Assembly (NCBI GenBank): GCA_040221475.1
Contig: JAVKEJ010000053.1
Span: forward strand, 496,001-560,000
Direction: 5' to 3'
DNA from: WLXB01 sp040221475
Lineage (GTDB): Bacteria; Pseudomonadota; Alphaproteobacteria; Rhodospirillales; Rhodospirillaceae
Length of the DNA: 64,000 nucleotides
Position 1 is the first letter of the stretch. Each line of letters opens with the position of its first letter. This document shows positions 33,213-41,892 of this stretch, one piece after another. A model generated the notes under the pieces. That model ran no database searches, was not told the origin of the DNA, and was given only the letters and a program-made list of their open reading frames with translations. The position numbers and the translations under genes are program-made.

Positions 33213-34293
33213 TCCCAATAAGGAAGCGTGACCCTTTACCTGTCAGCCGTTTAACGGCGATACCGATGCCGAGGCTTACGCCGATGGCAATAATGAGAAA
33301 TAAGCTGCCGAGGGCAACTGTTCCTAGTGCGCTTGGGGCTGGCACAGCCAATGCGTTAAACGCGGAAATGAGAGCAATTAGCACCGCAGCATGCAGGAAA
33401 TAGATGGTCAGCGCATAGGTCGCCAAGGGGTCAAGCCAGCGCGGCAGACTGGCTTCTTTGGCTTTTAGAACAAGCAGAACGAGCAGGGCGAAGCACATTT
33501 TTTGGATGTAAAACAGTGTTTCACGGAAGGGCAGTCCTGCCACTCTTCCGGTCTCTGTTATATACGCATAGATGAGAATGGCGGTGGTGATCGCAACGGC
33601 TGCGCTTAAGGGGATCGTCCACGCGGCGATCTGGCGCAGTTTTTGATGGTAGTCCTGGCCGAGGTAAATGCCGGCGCTGTAGGCCCCGAGAAAGTATATC
33701 ACCGTGTTCCAACTAAACTCCGGCCATGCACGTGGCGAGATCAATGGAGCCAATATAAGGGGGATGATAAGCCAGCGTGTCTTCGGTGACTTAAGCATAA
33801 GGACGATGAAAGGTGTGGCTAGGAAAAGCAATGCCAGGACAGGGATGTACCACAAGTGATACATCGCGCTGCCGTGCAGGACATTAGAGACCAGGCGGTC
33901 GGTGAACTCCATGACCCTGCCGGACAAAAGACGGTCGGTATCGAACAGCCCAAAGCGCTGGAAAAACAGCGAAAAAAGAATGGTAATGACGAGGTAGGGG
34001 ACGACCACATTGCTGAGTTTCCGTTGAAAGAAGTTGGTCCAAGACCGGCCGGTCTGGATAACGGAAAACAAGAGTCCCGAGATTAACGTGAAATAGAGCG
34101 TTGAATCATGAAAAATGACCTCGTTCAGCGCATCTACATAGTTGTCTGACGGTGACCATGGGTTAAGCCCAGTGAAGTGAATAACGTTACCCCAGCAATG
34201 GATCGCAACAATGTTGATGATTGCAAAGCCGCGAAACGCTTGCAGGTGCTTGATATAGCGTTCTTGAGTTTGAGTATGTACTGAGTCTGCCAA
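33208..34293 (-). CDS. Acyltransferase 3 family membrane protein
   Basis: This 361-residue polytopic membrane protein of the acyltransferase-3 group transfers acyl or acetyl groups to extracytoplasmic sugars. Seen: the N-terminal HLQAFRGFAIINIVAIHCWGN (family RxxxxxxxxxxH pattern), about ten hydrophobic helices, and MYHLWYIPVLALLF. It ends in a basic RLTGKGSRFL tail. The acceptor is unknown. The start is a TTG at 34293 with AAGG just upstream. It is flanked by unrelated genes, so no glycan cluster is evident. Confidence 0.8.
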   Translation of the reverse strand: MADSVHTQTQERYIKHLQAFRGFAIINIVAIHCWGNVIHFTGLNPWSPSDNYVDALNEVIFHDSTLYFTLISGLLFSVIQTGRSWTNFFQRKLSNVVVPYLVITILFSLFFQRFGLFDTDRLLSGRVMEFTDRLVSNVLHGSAMYHLWYIPVLALLFLATPFIVLMLKSPKTRWLIIPLILAPLISPRAWPEFSWNTVIYFLGAYSAGIYLGQDYHQKLRQIAAWTIPLSAAVAITTAILIYAYITETGRVAGLPFRETLFYIQKMCFALLVLLVLKAKEASLPRWLDPLATYALTIYFLHAAVLIALISAFNALAVPAPSALGTVALGSLFLIIAIGVSLGIGIAVKRLTGKGSRFLIGT

Positions 34294-34477
34294 ATGGCCG
34301 GACCTTATTTTCTATAATGATTTTCAATAGTTTGACGATTGACCCAAAACGCAAGGGACACCATCGCCTTAAGCCGATGCCTCATCCTGGCGGTTGTTTC
34401 TGCACAGTGCTTTTTTTCAGCGCCTATACAGCTATCTTCTGATTTTGCATATAGGATTCATATGGATCAGGCTTGCG

Positions 34478-35167
34478 TTACTCTCTGATCTCAAGGTCCA
34501 CCAAGTCATAGATTTTGTCTCCTTCCGGAAAGGTCATGCGGACAGGGAGAAAGTCGTCTTCTGTGGTCCACATGCACAGCGTTTTGCCGTCGCGCACGGG
34601 CCAATCAAATCGGTGGCAGGCAAAGGTTCCGGCTTCCACTGTGAGGTCTTCCGCACCCTGGTAGATATAGCTGTACGTGCGGCGCGCCATAATGGGACCT
34701 GACTCCCCAGCAGGCAGGGGGGATGAATTCAAACAATTCTCTAAAATCTGAGGGCTGTCTGTGCGCTGGCGTTTCATATGAGCCAGTTTCCAGATATCGC
34801 AACAGATGGGGTGAGTGCCAACAGCATTCAGCGGCGCATCCAAGGCAATCCGCTGGCTGATGCGACCCTCGTTGACGGTTTGGGATTCACCTTCTGCGAG
34901 AGAGGGGCTGAAGCGGAACCAGCCGCTGCCGAGCGCTTTATCTTCTTCAGCAATACGCACGTAGCACTCAAGCGGTCGCCAATCTGGCCCCACGGTGTAG
35001 GTGACATCGCGGGTGAGACCGAGATCGTCAAATTCACAATGGGCGCGCAACGTGCGCAGGCCATTGGCCTGGACACTGACACTGAAGTATTCACGGCCAA
35101 ATTCTGTAATCTGTTTTCCGGCTGGATTATGGCAATAACGGACTTTGCCTCTGATCAGGCGGGGCAT
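34478..35167 (-). CDS. Conserved-looking hypothetical protein
   Basis: I do not recognise this 229-residue protein. It has no signal peptide or membrane helix. It reads as a beta-rich protein: HCEFDDLGLTRDVTYTV, RPLECYVRI, a proline-rich middle (NCLNSSPLPAGESGP), then ARRTYSYIYQGAEDLTVEAGTFACHRFDWP and LCMWTTEDDFLPVRMTF. The last part resembles the lipid-binding or DUF3108-like strands in which a substituent is converted to a readout (GTFxCxxF ... LPVRM), but this is weak. The start ATG 35167 is the only good one. Confidence 0.55.
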   Translation of the reverse strand: MPRLIRGKVRYCHNPAGKQITEFGREYFSVSVQANGLRTLRAHCEFDDLGLTRDVTYTVGPDWRPLECYVRIAEEDKALGSGWFRFSPSLAEGESQTVNEGRISQRIALDAPLNAVGTHPICCDIWKLAHMKRQRTDSPQILENCLNSSPLPAGESGPIMARRTYSYIYQGAEDLTVEAGTFACHRFDWPVRDGKTLCMWTTEDDFLPVRMTFPEGDKIYDLVDLEIRE

Positions 35168-35372
35168 ACCGAAGTTCCTTGTTTGTGGGCTTGAGGCTAA
35201 AGAAAAAAGTCTAATGCTAGAGTAGTGTAATTCCTGGGCGTAAAAACACTTTTCGTCGAACAGTATTGGGCGTATACACCGCGACCTTTTGCCTGCGCCA
35301 CGGTGTTTGTGCCAAGTTGTCTAGCCTGTGCCGAGCTGTCGGGCCATTTCTGTTAAGTCTGCTAAACTCAAT

Positions 35373-36188
35373 ATGATCAGCGAATACATCGTTATGCTCA
35401 GCCAAACTTTTCTCTATACGATAGCCGAATGGCAGATATTTATTGCCCTGGTTCTGATGCTCATCGCGATCAACGCGCTCGCCTTCCGCTTTGGTGTGCG
35501 CTACCCGGATGATGAGCAGGAGCACGGATTTTCTCAGGTTACATCGTTTCAGGCGGCCTCTCTAGGTATGCTCGCGTTGTTGCTGGGCTTTACGTTTTCG
35601 ATGGCGGCTGGCCGGTTTGATGAGCGCCGTGATTTGGTGGTTCAGGAGACAAACGCCATCGGCACGGCGTTATTACGCGCCCAGTTGCTGCCACCGCCCT
35701 ATGCGGATGAGGCAGAAGAGCTTCTTAAACAATACGTTCGTGCGCGGGTCGCCTTTCAGGACGCGGGTATAGATGAAAATGCCTTGCGGCAATCTGATCA
35801 AAATTCTGTCGATCTTCAAAATGCTCTTTGGGCGCTCACGGCTGATATGACCCGAACCCTGCAACCGACGGTGACAATGAGCCTGTTTGTTCAGAGTTTA
35901 AACGAGGTGATTGACCTTCAAGCCACACGTAAAGCTGCGCTAGAGCACCGTATTCCTGAGATCGTTTTTCTTGTGCTGTACATCGTCGCTATTTTTGCAT
36001 TTAGCCTGATCGGTTATGGCTGTGGCCTGGCAAAAAAGCGCAATTTTATTCCAACGCTGGTGATGATCGTACTCATTTCAGTTGTGATCATTCTTATCAC
36101 CGACCTGGATCGCCCGCGACGCGGCTTGTTTCAGGTCAGCCAGCAGACGTTCCTCGACCTGGAAGCCCAGATCGAGGATGTCCGTTAG
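35373..36188 (+). CDS. DUF4239-like (bestrophin-like) membrane protein
   Basis: This 271-residue protein has two N-terminal helices (FIALVLMLIAINALAFRFGV and ASLGMLALLLGFTFSMA), a cytosolic or periplasmic helical middle of about 100 residues beginning RFDERRDLVVQETNAIGTALLRA, and two C-terminal helices (IVFLVLYIVAIFAFSLIGYG and PTLVMIVLISVVIILITDLDRP). The RRxLVVQEANAIGTxxLR pattern and closing DLDRPRRGLFQVSQQ are those of DUF4239. The function is unknown. Starts at 35328 (GTG), 35373 or 35394 are possible; none has a clear ribosome site. Confidence 0.7.
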   Translation: MISEYIVMLSQTFLYTIAEWQIFIALVLMLIAINALAFRFGVRYPDDEQEHGFSQVTSFQAASLGMLALLLGFTFSMAAGRFDERRDLVVQETNAIGTALLRAQLLPPPYADEAEELLKQYVRARVAFQDAGIDENALRQSDQNSVDLQNALWALTADMTRTLQPTVTMSLFVQSLNEVIDLQATRKAALEHRIPEIVFLVLYIVAIFAFSLIGYGCGLAKKRNFIPTLVMIVLISVVIILITDLDRPRRGLFQVSQQTFLDLEAQIEDVR

Positions 36189-36194
36189 CAGCGC

Positions 36195-37763
36195 TTAGGC
36201 GTCAAATTGCAGGAATTGCTCGCCTAGCAATTTACCAAAGGCAATGGCCGGCGTCACGAGCATGCCGCCGCAGATGGCGCGGCCACTGGTGGCGCCTGTC
36301 CCGAGGATTTCGCCGGCGGCGTAAAGCCCGCCAATCTTCGACCCATCTTGGCGAATAGCCTGTAGGTTTTCACCAACGGCCAATCCTGCGAAGGTGGTCA
36401 GGAACCAGCTTTGCAGGCGGACACCGTAAAACGGGCCTTTTGCGATGGGCAGTGGCATGTGACTGCGGCCCAGCGGGTCTTTCATCTCGCCGGTCTGGGC
36501 CTTGTTATAACTGGCCACAGTTTTACCGAGGCCGGTTTTGTCGATGCCCATTTTTTCGGCCAGTTCTTCAAGTGAGTCGGCCTTGAAGAAGTTGTGATAG
36601 CCTTCGTTAAAGGCTTCAGCGATGTCGTCTGGTTCCATCATGCCCATGAAGCCGCCTGAAATCAGCCTTGGCGCCTTGGTATGAATTTCATGATCCCAAA
36701 CCATCCAACACTGTTCGCCGGGTTGTTCGACCAGGGCTTCTTCATATGCCGCGTGACTTAAAACGTCTTCCTGCAGGAATCGTTTTCCTTGTGCGTCCAC
36801 TATGATTTCCCACGGGGGTCTGTCCCCCGGGAAGTGACGGGCGACGGCCACCATGGGTGAGGGGTAGTCTTCATCGCCAAGAATGGCACCGAACAGCGGC
36901 AAGTGATGTTCGCCGTAGCGGACATATCCGCCCACAGAGGTGCCGAGGGTGATGCCCGCGCCCTGGCTATAGGGATAAGACACGTCAGAATAATCTGGTG
37001 CGCCCTCGAGTTCTTCAAACATTTCTGGGTTGGACGCATAGCCGCCACTGGTGAGAACCACATTCTTACCCATATAGCGTGCTGTCTTTCCATCGGCATT
37101 GACGGTGACGACGCCGATCACGTTGCCATTATCGTCTTGAATAAGCTCTGAAGCTTCGGTGCTGGTCATGATGGTGACGGCACCGGACGCGGTGAGAGGC
37201 TCAAGAAGCTTCTCGAAAACCGCAAGAATGCCCATCGCCCCTTCCTTGTGCCAGGCGTAGCGCGCGTGGCTGTAGGGCTCGTGCGTGGTGCCGGTCACGG
37301 GATGATGAGGATAGACCTCAAAGCCATTATCTGTGAGCCAGTCAAAAGCGGGCGCGGCGTTTTCAGTGGCTAGACGCAGGATGTAGGGATCGGCTGTGTT
37401 GTTGCTGATGCGCATAACGTCGTCGTAATGGGATTGCGGGCTATCGCCGGTAATGCCTTTTGATTTCTGCAGCTTGGTTCCGGCGGCGCTCATTTGACCA
37501 GACGACAGGAACATGGTGCCGCCAATCACCGGCGCGGCTTCAATAATCAGAACTTTCGCGCCGCGTTGCCCAGCAAAGATGGCTGTGGGAAGGCCAGCCG
37601 TTCCGCCGCCGATGATGATAGCATCCCAGGCATCGTCTGCGGCTTTGCTTTGTTGCGAAGTGGTTAGCGTCGCGCTGGCGGCTGCGGCGCCTGCGGCGGA
37701 CAAGAACTGCCGCTTGCTGATGTTCTGTGATAATGGGCTGTGAAACTTGGTTTTCCTGGTCAT
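36195..37763 (-). CDS. FAD-dependent fumarate-reductase/ketosteroid-dehydrogenase-like oxidoreductase
   Basis: This 522-residue flavoprotein has a Tat-like leader (ISKRQFLSAAGAAAASATL, with KR in place of RR) and the FAD-binding WDAIIIGGGTAGLPTAI with the distal Glu in IIEAAP. The family motif GGTMFLSSGQMSAAG, VVLTSGGYASNPEM, and the C-terminal GGLYAAGEILGTGATSGRAICGGML (in parts) follow. This places it among FAD-binding-2 enzymes (flavocytochrome c fumarate reductase, 3-ketosteroid-1-dehydrogenase). The substrate cannot be named. ATG 37763 follows AGGGAGGT. It starts 179 bases from the divergent methyltransferase array. Confidence 0.82.
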   Translation of the reverse strand: MTRKTKFHSPLSQNISKRQFLSAAGAAAASATLTTSQQSKAADDAWDAIIIGGGTAGLPTAIFAGQRGAKVLIIEAAPVIGGTMFLSSGQMSAAGTKLQKSKGITGDSPQSHYDDVMRISNNTADPYILRLATENAAPAFDWLTDNGFEVYPHHPVTGTTHEPYSHARYAWHKEGAMGILAVFEKLLEPLTASGAVTIMTSTEASELIQDDNGNVIGVVTVNADGKTARYMGKNVVLTSGGYASNPEMFEELEGAPDYSDVSYPYSQGAGITLGTSVGGYVRYGEHHLPLFGAILGDEDYPSPMVAVARHFPGDRPPWEIIVDAQGKRFLQEDVLSHAAYEEALVEQPGEQCWMVWDHEIHTKAPRLISGGFMGMMEPDDIAEAFNEGYHNFFKADSLEELAEKMGIDKTGLGKTVASYNKAQTGEMKDPLGRSHMPLPIAKGPFYGVRLQSWFLTTFAGLAVGENLQAIRQDGSKIGGLYAAGEILGTGATSGRAICGGMLVTPAIAFGKLLGEQFLQFDA

Positions 37764-37882
37764 TAAGACCTCCCTGAGCATCGATTTTTTGAAACATTAA
37801 CGCACCCGAGGCGCTTAGCCTAGCGCGGTTTTTCTGTATTTTAAGAGGTATGCCCGCATCGCGACCGCTAATCGGGTTGCTG

Positions 37883-37911
37883 TTGCCAGGCTGTTAAGGT
37901 CGGCTCACTAT
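37883..37911 (+). promoter_or_regulatory. Candidate sigma-70 promoter of the methyltransferase array
   Basis: TTGCCA (37883-37888) and CACTAT (37906-37911) are 17 bases apart, 32 bases before the first methyltransferase ATG. The spacing is ideal; the -10 match is moderate. Confidence 0.35.
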
Positions 37912-37942
37912 AGCAAGTCATCTGAAATTCTGGGGAGGGACA

Positions 37943-39133
37943 GTGATGTTGGATCGTAGAACGGTGTTCAAAGCGACGACAGCGATCGGTGCTGCTCTTT
38001 CGTCCCTTGTCGGTGGGCGCGCAGCCCAAGCCAAATTGCCGAAAAGCGTTGATGTTGAGCCACGTGGGACGGATCGTCGCCTAGAGCGTTTGCCGAAGCT
38101 GGATGTTGAAAGCCGCGAAGACTTTCTGACCCAATTCCGGATTTGGGTAAACCGCGATGTCCGCCGCGCTGGGGCGCAACGCGCGGATCGGATTTTAGAG
38201 GCCGCCGGGCTTGATAAGCGCGCCCAGATGTCTGACGAAGAGGCCATTGAACTGATTGGCGGCGATCATATTGTTGGTCTTAGCGGCCGGGCGTGGATCA
38301 GCGCTCAGCAAATCATGTGGAAAAATCTGTACGACGAATTTCATGGCAACGCCGAGGCGTATTTGGCCGAAATGGAAGCCGCAGATCATGCGGGGCCGGG
38401 CACCTTGGAACTCAACCCAGATATGGTGTTACCAAAATATACCAAACACGAAATCCACATGCAGCCGGGCGGCTATGTGGGAGACGCTTTTGCAGGCCAT
38501 ATGTATCACTATGGTACAAATAACTTCTGGGAGGGTCGTAACTACCAGGATGAAATGCACGCCAAGCTGGTGGACACTATCCCAACCCCCAGGGACGGTA
38601 AGATTAAGCGCATCTTGCATATGGGATGCAGCGCTGGGCAGTTAACCTTACGCCTGAAAGAGAAATATCCGGATGCCGAGATTTGGGGCATCGATGTCGG
38701 CGGACCCATGGTCCGCTATGCGCATATGCGCGCTGTGGACTTGGGCATAGACGTTCATTTCGCGCAGCGCTTGGCCGAGGATACCAAATTCCCGGACGGT
38801 CACTTTGATTTGGTGACCTCCTTCCTGCTGTTCCATGAGGTGAGTGCTGAGGCCGCCGCGCAGATTATCGCCGAGGGTCACCGTGTGCTGCGCCCGGGTG
38901 GGGTGTTCTTTGCGCGGGATCAGTTGGACTGGGATAAGATGCCCAAACAAACCCCGTTTCAGCAGTATCAGAGGTTTTGGATTTGGCGCTGGAATCATGA
39001 GGTCTGGCAGAAAGACCATCGCAGCAACAATTATCCTAAGTTGCTGGCAGAGGCGGGTTTTGAGGTTGACGACAAAACACCCCAGGAGCATGGAGCTTTC
39101 AGAGGAAGTATGATGGGCGTGAAGCAAGCCTGA
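37943..39133 (+). CDS. Tat-signal SAM-dependent methyltransferase, array copy 1
   Basis: This 396-residue protein starts MLDRRTVFKATTAIGAALSS and ends its leader GGRAAQA, an RR-x-V-F-K twin-arginine pattern. Residues about 30-215 form a region I do not recognise, with LERLPKLDVES, KHEIHMQPGGYVGD and YGTNNFWEG. A class I methyltransferase domain follows: motif I ILHMGCSAGQLTLRL (about 223), acidic GIDVGGPM (about 248), LAEDTKFPDGHFDLVTS (about 277) and RVLRPGGVFF. The C-terminus differs from copies 2 and 3 (RFWIWRWNHEVWQKD). GGGGAGGG precedes the ATG. It may methylate a small molecule or envelope component; the substrate is unknown. Confidence 0.8.
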   Translation: MMLDRRTVFKATTAIGAALSSLVGGRAAQAKLPKSVDVEPRGTDRRLERLPKLDVESREDFLTQFRIWVNRDVRRAGAQRADRILEAAGLDKRAQMSDEEAIELIGGDHIVGLSGRAWISAQQIMWKNLYDEFHGNAEAYLAEMEAADHAGPGTLELNPDMVLPKYTKHEIHMQPGGYVGDAFAGHMYHYGTNNFWEGRNYQDEMHAKLVDTIPTPRDGKIKRILHMGCSAGQLTLRLKEKYPDAEIWGIDVGGPMVRYAHMRAVDLGIDVHFAQRLAEDTKFPDGHFDLVTSFLLFHEVSAEAAAQIIAEGHRVLRPGGVFFARDQLDWDKMPKQTPFQQYQRFWIWRWNHEVWQKDHRSNNYPKLLAEAGFEVDDKTPQEHGAFRGSMMGVKQA

Positions 39134-39223
39134 GCTTACTCTGAGGTTCAAAAAAGACCACATAGGTATAAGTAAAATTTATTGTTGGTGTCATCCGCGG
39201 TATTGGACGACGAGCCCATACGC

Positions 39224-39255
39224 CAGATAGTCTATATATAAGTTATAGCTATCTG
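39224..39255. promoter_or_regulatory. Inverted repeat between methyltransferase copies 1 and 2
   Basis: CAGATAG-T-CTATA (39224-39236) pairs with TATAG-CTATCTG (39244-39255), giving 12 paired bases with one bulged T around a seven-base AT-rich centre. It lies 53 bases before copy 2. It contains TATATA and could be an operator or an RNA hairpin; no T-run follows, so a terminator is unlikely. Confidence 0.45.
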
Positions 39256-39308
39256 ATTAACCAATCACGGTGACAGTATCGTTGCTGTGAATTTGAGAGG
39301 TTTGAAAG

Positions 39309-40517
39309 ATGATTGATCGCCGCACGTTGTTTCCCGCTCTCACAGCTCTTGGAGGAGCCGCCAGCGCTCTCTTTGGTGGACGCAAGGCCACGGCCGCGAC
39401 AAACACCAAAGGCGGCTTTGTCGGTGATCTTGAACCACGCGGTACACAAGGTCGATTAGAACGCATTCCTGAGCTTGATCTTGAGAGCCAGCAGGACTTC
39501 CTGACGGGGTTTCGGCGGTTCACGGGGCGCGGCTTCAATCGCATCGCGTCGAAGCGTTTGGCTGAATTGTTCGAAGCCAAGGGTTTGGACCCGCATGGCG
39601 ACCCATCAATCGAGACAGTGCTTGAAGTTGCTGGTGATGACCCGGTTCTGGGCATGCATTGCCGCAGTTGGGTCAGCATGCAGCAGCTGACCTGGAGCAC
39701 GGTGCAAGAACTGGTTTATCGCGATCCTGACAAGTATCTCGCCGAGTTGGAAGCCGCTGATAAAGCTGGACCAGGAACGTTGGAACTGAATCCGGATATG
39801 GATCTGCCCGATCATGTGAAGCATGAAATTCACATCATGCCGGGTGGGTATGTGGGGGATCCTCTTGGCGGATATGTTTTCCATTACGGCACCAACAATT
39901 TTTATGGCGGCAACAATCATCAGGACGAACTGCATATTTCCTACGCGGATTCCGTACCGGTGCCCACGACACCACAGCCGGGCGGTCGCCCTCTGCGTAT
40001 ATTGGAAATGGGCTGCACCATTGGACAGATGACAGTCGCCCTGAAAGAGCGTTTTCCGGAGGCTGAGGTTTGGGGCATCGATGCTGGCGGCCCAATGGTC
40101 CGATATGGCCACATGCGCGCCGTCGACCTTGGCGTTGATGTGAACTTTGCCCAACGCTTGGCCGAAGATACCAAGTTTGAGGACGGCTATTTTGATATCG
40201 TTACGTCCTACATTTTGCATCACGAGATGCCCGCTGAGATTTCCAAGCAGACCGTGAGAGAAACGTTCCGTATTCTGCGCCCCGGTGGGGTGTTCTTCCC
40301 GATTGATTTTTATACCGGTGAAAACAAACCAAGCGTCAGTGCTGGGCAGAAGTTCCGTCACTGGTGGGATCACCGCTGGAACAACGAAGTCTGGTGGGAC
40401 GAATATGATGATTTGGATCTCTTCGGGGAAATGAAAGCTGCGGGTTTTGAGACCACCGAAGATGGCCCAGCCGCATGGATTGGGCGGAAAAATCTGTTAG
40501 GAATCAAACCCGCCTAA
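39309..40517 (+). CDS. Tat-signal SAM-dependent methyltransferase, array copy 2
   Basis: This 402-residue paralogue starts MIDRRTLFPALTALGGAASALF with leader end GRKATAA. The middle region keeps LERIPELDLES, QDFLTGFRRF, GTLELNPDMDLPDHVKHEIH and MPGGYVGD. The methyltransferase domain shows ILEMGCTIGQMTVAL, GIDAGGPM, AEDTKFEDGYFDIVTS and RILRPGGVFFP. The tail, WWDHRWNNEVWWDEYDDLDLFG and GPAAWIGRKNLLGIKP, is nearly identical to copy 3, so these two diverged most recently. The 175-base gap before it is the largest in the array and holds an inverted repeat. It probably starts a second transcript or is under added control. Confidence 0.8.
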   Translation: MIDRRTLFPALTALGGAASALFGGRKATAATNTKGGFVGDLEPRGTQGRLERIPELDLESQQDFLTGFRRFTGRGFNRIASKRLAELFEAKGLDPHGDPSIETVLEVAGDDPVLGMHCRSWVSMQQLTWSTVQELVYRDPDKYLAELEAADKAGPGTLELNPDMDLPDHVKHEIHIMPGGYVGDPLGGYVFHYGTNNFYGGNNHQDELHISYADSVPVPTTPQPGGRPLRILEMGCTIGQMTVALKERFPEAEVWGIDAGGPMVRYGHMRAVDLGVDVNFAQRLAEDTKFEDGYFDIVTSYILHHEMPAEISKQTVRETFRILRPGGVFFPIDFYTGENKPSVSAGQKFRHWWDHRWNNEVWWDEYDDLDLFGEMKAAGFETTEDGPAAWIGRKNLLGIKPA

Positions 40518-40563
40518 CACGGGCCTTAATAGCTTTAACGACCGTATTGAGTGGAGCTTCGCC

Positions 40564-41763
40564 ATGCTTGATCGCAGAACCTTTTTTCCTGCTTTAACCG
40601 GACTTGGAGCTGCAGTCGGGGCCTTTCTGGGTGGTCGTAAGGCTGCGGCGGCAACGCCGAGCTTTAAAGGCGACCTTGATCTGCGTGGAACCATCGGACG
40701 ACTAGAGCGTCTGCCGAACCTGGATCTGGAAAGTCAGCAGGATTTTCTGACTGGATTCCGAACCTTCACCGGGCAGGGCTTTCGCCGCGCGTCCGCGCAG
40801 CGCATGGCTAAGTTGTTTGAAGCGAGGGGCCTGGACCCTCATGGCGATCCGCCCATGGAAACCATCCTGGAAATTGCTGAGAACGATCCGGTGTTGGGCA
40901 TGCATTGCCGCACATGGGTCAGTCTTCAGCAAATGACGTGGGGGACCATTCAATCCCACTTGTATCAGGACGCCGATAAATATCTGGCGGAACTGGAAGC
41001 CGCTGACTCTGCCGGACCCGGTACTCTGGAATTAAACCCGGATATGGTGCTGCCGGATCACGTAAAGCATGAAATTCACATCATGCCGGGCGGTTATGTT
41101 GGCGACCCCCTGGGTGGTTATGTTTATCACTACGGCAACAATAATTTTTACGGCGGTCGCAATGATCAGGATGAGGTGCAGGTTGATTTTGCCAGCAGAG
41201 TGCCGGTCCCAACCTCACCACAGCCCGGTGGACGGCCACTTCGCATTCTGGAAGTAGGGTGCACCACCGGCCAGTACTCTATCGCGCTGAAAGAACGGTT
41301 CCCCGATGCCGAAGTGTGGGGCATTGATGCCGGTGCACCGATGCTGCGCTATGCCCATATGCGTGCGGTTGATTTGGGCGTTGATGTGAACTTTGCCCAA
41401 CGTCTGGCGGAAGATACTAAGTTTGAGGACGGCTACTTTGATATCGTCACGTCCTATATTTTGCATCACGAGATGCCTGCTGAAATTTCCAAGCAGACCG
41501 TGGCTGAGACGTTCCGTGTTTTAAGGCCGGGCGGCGTGTTCTTCCCGATTGACTTCTACACTGGGGAAAACAAGCCCAGCCCCAGCGCCAGTCAAAAGTT
41601 CCGCCATTGGTGGGATCATCGCTGGAACAACGAAGTCTGGTGGGATGAATATGATGACCTCGACCTCTTCGGGGTCATGGAAACCGCCGGTTTTGAAGCC
41701 ACGAAAGATGGCCCGGCGGCCTGGATTGGCCGAAAAAACCTTATGGGAATCAAACCGGTCTAG
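40564..41763 (+). CDS. Tat-signal SAM-dependent methyltransferase, array copy 3
   Basis: This 399-residue paralogue starts MLDRRTFFPALTGLGAAVGAFL with leader end GRKAAAA. It follows copy 2 after 46 bases and matches it along most of its length: LERLPNLDLES, LPDHVKHEIHI, MPGGYVGD, ILEVGCTTGQYSIAL, GIDAGAPM, AEDTKFEDGYFDIVTS, RVLRPGGVFFP and the WWDEYDDLDLFG tail. In copies 2 and 3 the protein runs are often identical where codons differ, which argues for selection on the protein rather than a very recent copying event. Role as for copy 2, unknown. Confidence 0.8.
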   Translation: MLDRRTFFPALTGLGAAVGAFLGGRKAAAATPSFKGDLDLRGTIGRLERLPNLDLESQQDFLTGFRTFTGQGFRRASAQRMAKLFEARGLDPHGDPPMETILEIAENDPVLGMHCRTWVSLQQMTWGTIQSHLYQDADKYLAELEAADSAGPGTLELNPDMVLPDHVKHEIHIMPGGYVGDPLGGYVYHYGNNNFYGGRNDQDEVQVDFASRVPVPTSPQPGGRPLRILEVGCTTGQYSIALKERFPDAEVWGIDAGAPMLRYAHMRAVDLGVDVNFAQRLAEDTKFEDGYFDIVTSYILHHEMPAEISKQTVAETFRVLRPGGVFFPIDFYTGENKPSPSASQKFRHWWDHRWNNEVWWDEYDDLDLFGVMETAGFEATKDGPAAWIGRKNLMGIKPV

Positions 41764-41892
41764 GTTTTTTCGACAAATTTCTGCCGTTCGCTTAGCATCC
41801 AAAATCTGCAAAGCCTTTGATTTTTTGCTCCCATGGGTTCATCATAAGGTCATACGTGTAATACCTTTGACCAACCTCCTGGGGGGCCTCAC

